Below, in pieces: positions 7,852 through 19,959 of a DNA stretch of 64,000 nucleotides (positions are counted from its first letter, which is position 1; the number at the start of each line of letters is the position of its first letter). The stretch covers positions 1,922,001-1,986,000 of the forward strand of contig NZ_CP074197.1 of NCBI RefSeq assembly GCF_023921805.1. The letters run 5' to 3'. Below the pieces are notes generated by a model that had not been told where the DNA came from, ran no database searches, and worked only from the letters and a program-made list of their open reading frames with translations. Origin of the DNA: Ruminococcus sp. FMBCY1. Its GTDB lineage: Bacteria > Bacillota > Clostridia > Oscillospirales > Acutalibacteraceae. Made by a program: the position numbers and the translations under genes.

Positions 7852-7968
7852 TTAGCAGCCGCAGCCACAACCGTTAGAAGACTCGTTACCGCCACAACAA
7901 GCAAGGATAACTATAAGAAGAATAACCCATGAGCAGCAGTTGTTGCCATTACCGAAAAAGTTACACAT
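7852..7968 (-). CDS. 38-residue Cys-rich single-pass membrane peptide
   Basis: ATG 7968 is preceded by AAGGAGG at proper spacing and opens a 38-codon frame ending at TAA 7854-7852. The peptide starts MCNFFGNGNNCCSW, has one short hydrophobic stretch (VILLIVILACC), and ends NGCGCGC. Eight of its residues are Cys. The plan of a short polar N-terminus, one membrane helix and a Gly/Cys-rich tail recalls the small sporulation-associated YjcZ-like peptides, but the Cys content is unusual. It could be spore-coat or membrane associated, or bind metal; this is inference. It is too short for routine ORF calling. Confidence 0.7.
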   Translation of the reverse strand: MCNFFGNGNNCCSWVILLIVILACCGGNESSNGCGCGC

Positions 7969-8069
7969 AAGCGTTTGCCTCCTTTCTGTTTACACTACAT
8001 AATATTGCAAAATACAGAAAGTGTGACTGTATAAATAAAGATGTTAAAAGACTAATTGCAATAGTTGCG

Positions 8070-8612
8070 AAAGTTGTGGTTTAGGATACTTTCCATCGGG
8101 CAACAAAGTAAAGCAAAACTAAACTTTCCGTCCCAAGGTTAAAAATCTGGTCAACATTTTCAAAGGTTGTGGGTGTGGGCAACGCCCACAAAATTTTATG
8201 TTATTGCAAATTTTAACAGCCAAACAGCTTGCTGTTTGGCGGATTGAACATAACGGCGAAATCCTAAAAATGCGACAGCAACAAAGGAAAAGCCACGCTA
8301 CTAAAACTACTAATTTGCCACTTTTTAAGGGCAAATCAGCCACACACGCAAACCTCTTTGTGTTCTTTAGAATATCGTTTCTCTAAGATTGCTAAAGTGC
8401 GACTTTCTTACTTTCTGCCACTCATTAGTCTTAACTTTTATTTTATCTTAAAATCTTTAATAATCTAAAGTTTAGTTATTATATTGTGCAATTACAGCTT
8501 AATATTTTATATTTAAAATCAGTGCATTTTTATTGTTTTATGGGCTCTGCCCAAACCCGCAACCCTTTAAAAAGGGTTGACCTGAATTTTGAATTTATAA
8601 AACTAAACTTTT
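8070..8612 (+). repeat. Dispersed structured repeat, copy A (~543 bp)
   Basis: This stretch matches 19960-20512 read on the opposite strand over its whole length, with roughly three quarters of bases identical by eye. Shared landmarks in order are GGGCAACAAAGTAAAG, AACTTTCCGTCCC, the hairpin TGTGGGCAACGCCCACA, GCCAAACAGCTTGCTGTTTGGC-like stem, TTGAACATAACGGCGA, CACGCTACTAAAACTACTAA, TTTCTGCCACTCATTAGTCT, GGGCTCTGCCCAAACCCGC and AACCCTTTAAAAAGGGTTGACC. Several are perfect short hairpins. A 35-codon frame (LAVWRxEHNGE core) is shared with copy B but frameshifted here by one base. No transposase is present. It could be a non-autonomous mobile element or a structured RNA gene family. Confidence 0.85.
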
Positions 8613-8650
8613 GGTGGTGAACCATATTTTTACATTAAACCAACAAACTA

Positions 8651-8685
8651 AAATCCGCTCAAATTATAATAAAATTGAGCGGATT
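8651..8685 (-). terminator. leuA terminator
   Basis: Read on the minus strand, AATCCGCTCAA pairs with TTGAGCGGATT and is followed by TTAGTTTGTT, shortly after the leuA stop. Confidence 0.75.
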
Positions 8686-8723
8686 AATAATTATATTGAT
8701 ATTATACTGTTAATTTTATATTT

Positions 8724-10400
8724 TTACATTTCAGCTCTGTTAATTGCATTAAGTACACCGAGTACAGATGCAACATTGACATTTGAATCAATGCCGATAC
8801 CAAAGATGTTCTTTCCGTCAGGCTTTTTGAGCTCAATGTAAGAAACAGCTTTTGAATCTGAACCCTGTGAAATAGCGTGCTGGCTGTAAGAGATAAATTC
8901 GTATTTGTCGAGTCCGAATTTCTTAATAGCGTTAAAGAATGCGTCAATCGGGCCGTTGCCTACGCCGCTTAATGTAACTTCATCGGCACCGTTAATAGTC
9001 ATCTTGCCCTTAAAGTGCACATAATCTTTACCGTTTTCGCTTTCTTCGTAAATCTTACGCTTTGTAAGAGCGTATTTCTGATTAACTTCAAGATAGTTTT
9101 CACTGAATACTTCAAAAAGTTCTTTCGGAATAAGCTCTCTGCCGAGTTCTTCACACTTTTTCTGAACAAGTTTAGAAAATTCAGGGTGCATCTTCTTTGG
9201 AAGGTCATATCCGAAGTTATGGCTCATTACAAATGCGGCGCCGCCCTTACCTGATTGAGAGTTGATTCTGATAATAGGTTCGTACTCTCTTCCAACGTCG
9301 GCAGGGTCGATAGGGAGGTATGGGATTTCCCAATATTCTGTGCCGCTGTCTTTCATATATTGCATACCTTTATTGATAGCATCCTGATGAGAACCCGAAA
9401 AAGCAGTAAATACAAGTTCACCGATATACGGCTGACGAGGATTGATTTTCATATCTGTGCATCTTTCGTAAATCTCTCTGAGCTTTGGAAGATTAGAGAA
9501 GTCGAGTTTAGGGTCAACTCCCTGTGTAAACATATTAAGTCCCATTGTAACAATGTCAAGGTTACCGGTTCTCTCGCCGTTGCCGAAGAGTGTGCCCTCT
9601 ACACGCTCTGCACCTGCAAGAAGTGCAAGCTCGCCCGACGCAACGCCTGTGCCTCTGTCATTGTGCGGATGCAAGCTGATTATGCAAGCCTCTCTGTTCT
9701 TTATATGTTTAATAAAATATTCAACCTGATCTGCGTATGTGTTTGGTGTGCACATTTCAACAGTGTTAGGAAGATTGAGGATAACAGGGTTTTCTTTTGT
9801 AGAACCGAGAGCTTCCATAACTTTATCGCAGATGTAAACAGCGTTCTCAACTTCTGTACCGCTGAAACTTTCGGGAGAATACTCAAATCTAAAGTTTGTA
9901 TCGCCTGTATATTCGTCTGTAAGCTGCTTAATAAGTTTTGCGCCTTCAATAGCAATTTTTGTAACGCCTTCCATATCTGTTTTAAATACAACTTTTCTCT
10001 GTAAAGTAGATGTTGAATTGTAGAAATGAATGATTACATTTTTAGCGCCCTTAACTGCCTCGAAAGTTTTGCGGATGAGGTGCTCTCTTGCCTGAACAAG
10101 TACCTGAATTGTAACATCATCGGGAATATGGTTGCCCTCAATCAATTCACGGCAGATTTCGTACTCTGTTTCGGATGCGCTCGGAAATCCTATTTCAATT
10201 TCCTTAAAGCCCATATCAACAAGCGTGTGGAAAAATTCAAGTTTTTCTTCCATATTCATAGGGTCAACAAGCGCCTGATTGCCGTCACGCAAGTCAACAC
10301 TGCACCATATCGGTGCTTTTGTAATTACATTGTTTGGCCATTCTCTGTTTTCAAGCTTAATCTGCTGAAAAGGAATATACTTTTCAAATCCTGGTTTCAT
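8724..10400 (-). CDS. leuA: 2-isopropylmalate synthase
   Basis: A 558-residue enzyme that condenses acetyl-CoA with 2-oxoisovalerate, the first committed step of leucine synthesis. The N-terminal TIM barrel has DLRDGNQ (36-42) with the metal ligand, and the HPHNDRG motif later in the barrel. The C-terminal part (about 430-558) is the LeuA allosteric domain, ending with SVLGVLNAINR. The length and the MKPGFEKYIP start fit the longer LeuA type (~560 residues) rather than the ~510-residue enteric type. ATG 10400 is preceded by AGGAGG. Transcription is controlled by a leucine T-box leader directly upstream. No other leucine genes are adjacent, so leuA stands alone here. Confidence 0.95.
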   Translation of the reverse strand: MKPGFEKYIPFQQIKLENREWPNNVITKAPIWCSVDLRDGNQALVDPMNMEEKLEFFHTLVDMGFKEIEIGFPSASETEYEICRELIEGNHIPDDVTIQVLVQAREHLIRKTFEAVKGAKNVIIHFYNSTSTLQRKVVFKTDMEGVTKIAIEGAKLIKQLTDEYTGDTNFRFEYSPESFSGTEVENAVYICDKVMEALGSTKENPVILNLPNTVEMCTPNTYADQVEYFIKHIKNREACIISLHPHNDRGTGVASGELALLAGAERVEGTLFGNGERTGNLDIVTMGLNMFTQGVDPKLDFSNLPKLREIYERCTDMKINPRQPYIGELVFTAFSGSHQDAINKGMQYMKDSGTEYWEIPYLPIDPADVGREYEPIIRINSQSGKGGAAFVMSHNFGYDLPKKMHPEFSKLVQKKCEELGRELIPKELFEVFSENYLEVNQKYALTKRKIYEESENGKDYVHFKGKMTINGADEVTLSGVGNGPIDAFFNAIKKFGLDKYEFISYSQHAISQGSDSKAVSYIELKKPDGKNIFGIGIDSNVNVASVLGVLNAINRAEM

Positions 10401-10419
10401 ATAAAGTGCCTCCTAATTA

Positions 10420-10693
10420 ATTGCACAAAAAATCGCCCCTAAAAAGGGACGAATAAAACATCCGTGGTACCACCCGGTTTTAGGTGCACATCACTGTACA
10501 CCCCTTACAGACTTCCAACAAAGTCCTGACCGATAACGCAGTCGTGCGTTCTGCACTACATAACCTCGCACAGAAAACTCGGGGATGAGCTATACATATA
10601 AAGGTAATCACAGCTTTTCACCAAACAGCTGCTCTCTGAAGAAATACCAAAATATCTTGTTCCCGTCATCGCTTTTAGAGGGATTTACTTGTT
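10420..10693 (-). promoter_or_regulatory. T-box leader (leucine specific) controlling leuA
   Basis: On the minus strand the leader shows the T-box core GGGTGGTACCACGG, stem I motifs AGAGAG and GGTGAAAAG, and the specifier region ATAGCTCATCCCCGAG where the codon CTC (Leu) is followed by A. A terminator lies just beyond the T-box core. When uncharged leucine tRNA pairs with the specifier and the UGGN bulge, the antiterminator forms and leuA is read. Specifier assignment is by position in the consensus, not by folding. Confidence 0.93.
10427..10451 (-). terminator. T-box intrinsic terminator
   Basis: CGTCCCT pairs with AGGGGCG and is followed by ATTTTTT, between the T-box core and the leuA ribosome binding site. 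Confidence 0.85.
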
Positions 10694-10699
10694 GTTACT

Positions 10700-10728
10700 A
10701 TTATATAGAGAATAAAAACTTTTGTCAA
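10700..10728 (-). promoter_or_regulatory. leuA promoter
   Basis: Consensus -35 TTGACA (10728-10723) and -10 TATAAT (10705-10700) on the minus strand, with 17 bp between them. The start point would be near 10693, at the head of the T-box. Confidence 0.9.
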
Positions 10729-10973
10729 GATTATTTCTCCTATAAAATACACTTTTCTTATATAATGTATATGTGAAGTAATAAGTATAAAGTACAGATA
10801 TACATTTGAAATAAAGAGTTGATAAAATAATTTTAAGTGTATTGAATAATCAACTAAATAATGGGTATAGTTAAAAGCGTTGAAAGTTTTATTATACACT
10901 AATATGAAAATGCGACAAATATGCGGCTTTTAAATTGTTTTTTAAGAAAAATTAAAAAAATTGAAAAAAGGGG

Positions 10974-11002
10974 TTGCAATTTGTAAAAAGGAGTGATATA
11001 AT
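10974..11002 (+). promoter_or_regulatory. rRNA operon promoter P1
   Basis: TTGCAA and TATAAT with a 17 bp spacer, preceded by A/T-rich sequence like an UP element. Confidence 0.8.
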
Positions 11003-11117
11003 AACGAAGTCGCTTGAGGAAAGCACAAACAACAGAAAAGTTTGAAGGCACAGAAAAAAGCTTTTAAAAGTAATGAAAGAGATTTCAAAAAACTTTTTAA
11101 AAACTTTGAAAAAAGTG

Positions 11118-11146
11118 TTGACAAACGAAAATGAATGTGATATAAT
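11118..11146 (+). promoter_or_regulatory. rRNA operon promoter P2
   Basis: TTGACA and TATAAT with a 17 bp spacer. The stretch just upstream (TTTGAAAAAAGTGTTGACA) is also found before the tRNA-Thr promoter at 55532, suggesting a common stable-RNA promoter type. Between P2 and the 16S gene lie spacer and processing-stem sequences only. Confidence 0.9.
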
Positions 11147-11383
11147 AATTCACGCACTGTTGAGAGAGGTTCGGTAAGAACCGACAAAAAACTTTCCAAA
11201 AAGTGCGTAGGACCTTGAAAATTAAACAACGAGAAAGATAAAGGAACCCGTAATACTTTGAGGATACTCAAAGATTTACAGTGAGATGCACACAACAAAG
11301 CATCAAGAAATTACGGATACGTTAGTATTCGGAATGAGCGATTAAAGCTCTGAAATTGATAGTAAGCGAAAGCTTAATATACA

Positions 11384-12919
<1,536 letters not shown>

Positions 12920-13024
12920 TGGAGAACTTATCAGATGAAATAGGCTGATATAACATCCAAGGTCAGTTACGGAAGTAATTTATTGAATCGTTGTTTAATT
13001 TTCAGGGTCCTGCCCGAGATATAC

Positions 13025-13100
13025 GGGGGTATAGCTCAGCTGGGAGAGCACCTGCTTTGCAAGCAGGGGGTCAGCGGTTCGATCCCGCTTATCTCCACCA
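13025..13100 (+). tRNA. tRNA-Ala (anticodon TGC)
   Basis: 76 bases with CCA, in the 16S-23S spacer. The anticodon stem CCTGC/GCAGG closes loop TTTGCAA. The acceptor GGGGGTA/TATCTCC contains two G-U pairs, slightly weaker than usual. Confidence 0.95.
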
Positions 13101-13135
13101 AAGGCTTGAGGGAATAACCGAAAAGCCGGAAATAT

Positions 13136-13212
<77 letters not shown>

Positions 13213-13324
13213 AGAGTACGAAAGTACTCAAAGAAAGTACCTTGAAAACTGAATAAAGTATAGCAGATAAAGCGAGAAAAGTAATTATTGACAGGTTTTA
13301 ACAAGAAGAGTTGAATCTCGAAGC

Positions 13325-13408
13325 CTTTAAATAACGACTGACGAGGACTAATCTGTAAAATCACTTTAGTGATTGCAACAGATTAGACGAGTGGGAGTTA
13401 TTTAAAGA
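13325..13408 (+). other. Long hairpin in the 16S-23S spacer
   Basis: CTTTAAATAAC (13325-13335) pairs with GTTATTTAAAG (13398-13408). Further in, CTAATCTGT pairs with ACAGATTAG, and an inner AATCACTTTAGTGATT forms the tip. It lies between tRNA-Ile and the 23S gene and is probably an rRNA processing or antitermination structure. Confidence 0.6.
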
Positions 13409-13583
13409 ATAGCGAAGAGAATGAAACTTGACAAACTCAAATAAGAGAAAGCGTTAAACGAAGGTAATAAATACTACAATTAGCTTAAAGGGTAATAAAA
13501 GATTAGTTATAAACTAATGGCTTATTAAACTGCGAAAAAAGAGTAATTTACATTACAAAGAAGAACCAAAAGATATCTCAAAT

Positions 13584-16413
<2,830 letters not shown>

Positions 16414-16515
16414 CAAGAGTCTTTTGGTCAGCTTATTAAAGTATTTACAATATTGCTTCTCACTTTGCTTAATCTTTATTCAGTTTTCAGGGCGCTGTCT
16501 AAGCGACTGTGAAAT

Positions 16516-16591
16516 GCACCATTAGCTCAGTTGGTAGAGCACCTGACTCTTAATCAGGGTGTCCCGGGTTCGAGCCCCTGATGGTGCACCA
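16516..16591 (+). tRNA. tRNA-Lys (anticodon CTT)
   Basis: 76 bases with CCA, located between the 23S and 5S genes. Acceptor GCACCAT/ATGGTGC; the anticodon loop CTCTTAA gives CTT. Confidence 0.94.
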
Positions 16592-16646
16592 AAAAGGTAA
16601 CAGGGGCTAATGAAAAGATGACCATTAGCCTTTGTTACAAACAGAT

Positions 16647-16721
16647 GGCTCGTTGGTCAAGCGGTTAAGACTCCGGCCTCTCACGCCGGCAACGCGGGTT
16701 CGATTCCCGCACGAGTCACCA
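16647..16721 (+). tRNA. tRNA-Glu (anticodon CTC)
   Basis: 75 bases with CCA, also between 23S and 5S. Acceptor GGCTCGT/ACGAGTC; the anticodon stem CCGGC/GCCGG closes loop CTCTCAC. Confidence 0.94.
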
Positions 16722-16773
16722 TGAAGATGGTATATACTTCTCAAATAAGGGAAGAATAAATACAAGAGAATAG

Positions 16774-16889
16774 TTGGTGTTGATGACGCTGAGGGTCCAC
16801 CTGTTCCCATACCGAACACAGAAGTTAAGCTCAGTGGTGCCGAAAATACTTGGCTGGTGACGGCCCGGAAAGATAGGGAGATGCCAACA
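16774..16889 (+). rRNA. rrf: 5S ribosomal RNA
   Basis: About 116 bases. The terminal helix TTGGTGTT/…GCCAACA is present, with CCACCTGTTCCCATACCGAA and GAAGTTAAGCTC as conserved loops. It is separated from 23S by two tRNA genes. Confidence 0.94.
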
Positions 16890-16925
16890 CAGGCGAAACA
16901 CCTAATCGGGTGTTTTGCACTATAT

Positions 16926-17001
16926 TCCTCCATAGCTCAGTCGGTAGAGCGCATGACTGTTAATCATGATGTCACTGGTTCGAGCCCAGTTGGGGGAGCC
17001 A
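16926..17001 (+). tRNA. tRNA-Asn (anticodon GTT)
   Basis: 76 bases with CCA. Acceptor TCCTCCA/TGGGGGA; the anticodon loop CTGTTAA gives GTT. It is the last gene of the rRNA operon. Confidence 0.94.
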
Positions 17002-17002
17002 T

Positions 17003-17037
17003 AACAGAGTAGTTTTTATAGCTGCTCTGTTTTTTTG
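17003..17037 (+). terminator. rRNA operon terminator
   Basis: ACAGAGTAG pairs with CTGCTCTGT (one mismatch) and is followed by a run of seven T. Confidence 0.85.
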
Positions 17038-17069
17038 TTATCTAAAACTTTTCTAAATTACTATTATAG

Positions 17070-17104
17070 GGTTCTATGTCAATAGTTGGGGTAAATCCGA
17101 AAAA
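17070..17104. repeat. ISL3-type terminal inverted repeat
   Basis: The 35-base sequence starts GGTTCTATGTCAATAGTTGG and ends CCGAAAAA. It is identical at 34 of 35 positions to the reverse complement of 57977-58011 and has the form of ISL3-family IS ends. It is the 3' end of the transposase remnant to its right. Confidence 0.8.
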
Positions 17105-17134
17105 GAAGAATTGAAATGAACAAGTGATAGTAAA

Positions 17135-17449
17135 TCAAGCTATCGCTTGTTTTTGCATTTGGTGAGAAAACATATGTAAAATACGGTTACGGAAACACTT
17201 GCCACAGGAGCAACGATATCGACGCTTATAAAGATGAATAAAGATGTGCTTACCAAAGGCAGGAATATCCTTTATAGGCTGTTCACGATAATCGTGAACC
17301 TTATCAGTTAATTTACCGCAACAGGGGCATTTATGAGGTTTTCTTTTTAATCGGCAGTTAATATGGATTGAATTATCAATTTCTTCAACTTTTTCTATAT
17401 TAACATCTTGCAATCCTAAGAGCTTTTCGGTAAAATATTTGTAGAGCAT
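17135..17449 (-). pseudogene. ISL3-family transposase, N-terminal fragment
   Basis: 104 codons from ATG 17449 with a GGAGA ribosome binding site. The ISL3 N-terminal zinc-binding domain is intact: CPCCGKLTDKVHDYREQP, then IKDIPAFGKHIFIHLYKRRY and RCSCGKCF. The catalytic DDE domain, some 300 residues, is missing, and the frame stops shortly before the terminal inverted repeat at 17070-17104. The matching left inverted repeat upstream is not seen. This is an internally deleted, inactive IS. Confidence 0.85.
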
Positions 17450-17547
17450 ATTTGTTTCTCCGCTTCTGTTTTCAGATACGCTCTAAGTAAAAGGGGAAAA
17501 TAAGCAGTAATATTTAATATAAATCAAAAATTAAGGAGAGTTGAATT

Positions 17548-18713
17548 TTGGAAAAGGGTAGAAATTTGCGTAGCGTTAATACTGACGGAGGGGTGAATTT
17601 GCAATTCAAACTTTTGTCGGCAATCGGAATTATCATTTCATTATAGTTTCCGGACATTGTTATCATGGCGGAATGGAACTTGCTTATAACTGGTTCCCGC
17701 CGTATTCGTATAATTTGGCACTGTTTGTATTTATATCGGGATATTTTTACAAAACCGATTATGAAGAAAATGTCGGAAAATACATATGGAAACGCACAAA
17801 GCGGCTTCTTATTCCTGCGTATCTGTGGAATATATTTTACGGTGGTATGGTTGCATTTCTCGGTTTGTTTGGATTTACTATAGGTGCAAAGCCTGATTTA
17901 TACAATCTTTTTGTTATGCCGTTTGTTGACGGTGAGGCTTTTCAATATAACCTCGGTTCATGGTTTGTGTACCCGCTGTTTTTGGTTTGTATAATAAATG
18001 TGCTGTTCAGAAAATTTTTGAAACTGATTCATCTTGACAATGAATTTATAGTTTTGATAGTGTATCTCGCAATCGGAATGATAGGAATTAACACTGCAAT
18101 AGAAAATCCGACTGTAATTAACGGTATAGTGAAACTTTTTGTCAGAACAATGTTTTTCCTGCCCTGTTATGAATTCGGTCGCTTTTATAAAGCTGTGCTT
18201 GAAAAGAAAGACACTCTCAATAATGTTGCGTACTTTGCAATTATATTTGCTGTACAGCTGATACTTTTAACTTTTTGCGAAAATTTGGAGTACACGCCGT
18301 CATCGTTCACTAATTTCAACAACGGTTTTGTAATTCCGTATATCTCGTCAATCACAGCAATTGCATTTTGGTTGAGAGTTTCAAGATTGCTTGTACCTGC
18401 CATAGGAAACAGCAAGCTTGTAAGGCTTATAGCTGACAACACATACGGAATTATGGTAAATCAGCTTGTAGGCTTTATGTGCCTAAAATTTGTATTCTAC
18501 GGATTAAGCCGCATTACTTCAGGCACATTGTTTGGTGACTTTAATGTTGCATCATTTAAATCAAGTATATGGTACTACTATCTTCCAAACGGTTTGCAAC
18601 AGTGGGCTTTTGTATATCTTATATTTGGTCTACTTGTACCGATATTAATTAGCATTATTTTAAATAAAATCTGTAATATTGTACACTCTTCTTCTTACTT
18701 AAAAAAGATATAG
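17548..18713 (+). pseudogene. Acyltransferase 3 family gene with a frameshift
   Basis: Membrane O-acyltransferase (OafA/Fucose4-O-acetylase group) that would acetylate surface sugars. TTG 17548 follows AAGGAG at proper distance and opens a frame reading LQFKLLSAIGIII, then SL and a TAG at 17645. In another frame the text continues IIVSGHCYHGGMELAYNW, with the catalytic-type His of the family, then runs open to 18713 through about ten membrane helices (LFVFISGYFY, etc.). The join needs removal of two bases (TC) near 17637 or an equivalent change. A 346-residue frame from ATG 17673 lacks the first helix and the His-containing motif, so it is unlikely to be functional alone. It sits between two IS fragments. 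Confidence 0.85.
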
Positions 18714-18822
18714 TTCCTCTGAAACAGGACTGTAACAACAGTAAACTTAATTAAAGGAGATGCAATGAAACAAAGGTTACATATCAAGAGGTCTATAGTT
18801 ATGAATAAAAAAAGATGTATTT

Positions 18823-18933
18823 CTGTTCTGCGTGGACGGTCTGACAGGTTTCAGACAGGCTATTGAAGCGGCTTTTCCAAATGCACAAATTCATCGTTGC
18901 ATCATTCATCAAATACGCTCAAGCACAAGGTTT
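18823..18933 (+). pseudogene. IS256-family transposase internal fragment
   Basis: 37 codons read LFCVDGLTGFRQAIEAAFPN and AQIHRCIIHQIRSSTRF. This is the hallmark stretch of mutator/IS256 transposases around the second catalytic Asp. Nothing of the rest of the protein is found on either side. Confidence 0.9.
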
Positions 18934-19133
18934 CTCTTGTTAAGTGTTGACCTTTTGTGTGTTTGTGTAAAATTAAGTGCATCCATAGTGATGATTTCCT
19001 TTCAAATTTAGGTGTGGTAACTTAATTCTACTACGAAATCGTTTCTCTGGATATTCTTTTTTTATTCTTTCATCTTCATTTTACAATTTGCTAACCATAA
19101 TTTATTATTGCTACCCCAACATTTAGAATAAAA
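18934..19133. other. IS debris without a gene
   Basis: On the minus strand a GAAAGGAAATC ribosome binding site and ATG (about 18985) open a 25-codon frame (MDALNFTQTHKRSTLNKRNL and stop soon after) that may be the start of another transposase. The rest is AT-rich with no recognised feature. Confidence 0.3.
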
Positions 19134-19175
19134 CCATAAAAAGAACAGGTACAATCGGAAATTGATTGTACCTGT
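19134..19175 (-). terminator. Terminator of the TM2/unknown gene pair
   Basis: ACAGGTACAATC pairs perfectly with GATTGTACCTGT (19145-19175), followed on the minus strand by TTCTTTTT. Confidence 0.88.
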
Positions 19176-19180
19176 CGGTT

Positions 19181-19564
19181 TTAAAGATTAGGTTTTAAAA
19201 GCTCTTTTGCAGTGATGTCAACAAGATGTTCGCATTTCTTTGCATTGTCGTTAATAATCGAATCAAAGCCGAAAGAACTATGATTTTCAGAGTCGTGATA
19301 AATGATTTTTTCGATATTATCAAGACCTGCCTCATATGATTTCTGTATGGAAAATTTATGCGACTTGGTAGATAAACCGTTTTTCATAATCCATACTTGG
19401 TTTTGACTGTCAATTGCAGGGAATGTTATAACACTTGCGGCACCGTATTTAGTCAGTGACGGAACACCGGCTGAAAAATGCTTGTCTTTAATTGCTTTGT
19501 AAAAACTTTCAATAGAATAGGAATTTTTGGCTTTTATGTTGTTGATCTTAACACATAAAGCCAT
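19181..19564 (-). CDS. Hypothetical protein, 127 residues
   Basis: I do not recognise this family. The protein is soluble, has no signal peptide and is moderately Ser/Lys rich. One stretch (NQVWIMKNGLSTKSHKFSIQ) looks like a beta-sheet core. It starts 28 bp after the TM2 gene and shares its terminator, so the two are probably co-transcribed. The start is not well supported: GGGTTAC is a poor ribosome binding site before ATG 19564, so translation may depend on the upstream gene. Confidence 0.6.
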   Translation of the reverse strand: MALCVKINNIKAKNSYSIESFYKAIKDKHFSAGVPSLTKYGAASVITFPAIDSQNQVWIMKNGLSTKSHKFSIQKSYEAGLDNIEKIIYHDSENHSSFGFDSIINDNAKKCEHLVDITAKELLKPNL

Positions 19565-19591
19565 TAGTAACCCATTTCATTATGTATAAGA

Positions 19592-19792
19592 TCAGTTTGT
19601 ACCCCATACATTACCGTCTTTGTCAGTATATTTACCGGCAATAACCATAATAAGGTCAACAAGCCAGCCAATACCGCAAGCACCACCTGTAAGAAGCCAA
19701 ATTACGCCTGTACCGATTTTACCTGTCAAAAATCTGTGTACACCTAAACCACCAAGGAAAAATGTGATTAAAATTGCACCTGCTTTACTCAT
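19592..19792 (-). CDS. TM2-domain membrane protein
   Basis: A 66-residue TM2-domain protein with two membrane helices linked by a short turn. The pattern [20 protein letters not shown] and [15 protein letters not shown] is diagnostic of the domain. The role of these small proteins is not established. ATG 19792 was chosen because GAGGTAA lies nine bases upstream; a TTG six bases earlier is too close to it. It is first in a two-gene unit. Confidence 0.88.
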   Translation of the reverse strand: MSKAGAILITFFLGGLGVHRFLTGKIGTGVIWLLTGGACGIGWLVDLIMVIAGKYTDKDGNVWGTN

Positions 19793-19959
19793 AAACAATT
19801 ACCTCATTTCTTTAATTTTTTGATTGCATATTTTTGTTTACAGCTAATATAATACACATTAATGACAACAATTGCAACTATTTGGCATAAAAGTCAATTT
19901 ACTGGCAAGAATGGCAGATTAAGGAGAAACGGTGGTATTTGTAAATGATGTTTAACACA

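Noticed and set aside
9255-10004. A 249-codon open frame on the plus strand
   Set aside because: It lies fully antisense to leuA, has no ribosome binding site and is Cys/Phe-rich nonsense, an effect of codon bias on the other strand.
17673-18713. Intact 346-residue acyltransferase starting at ATG 17673
   Set aside because: This start has no ribosome binding site and drops the first helix and the His motif, which are encoded upstream in this frame and in a second frame with a proper start at 17548.
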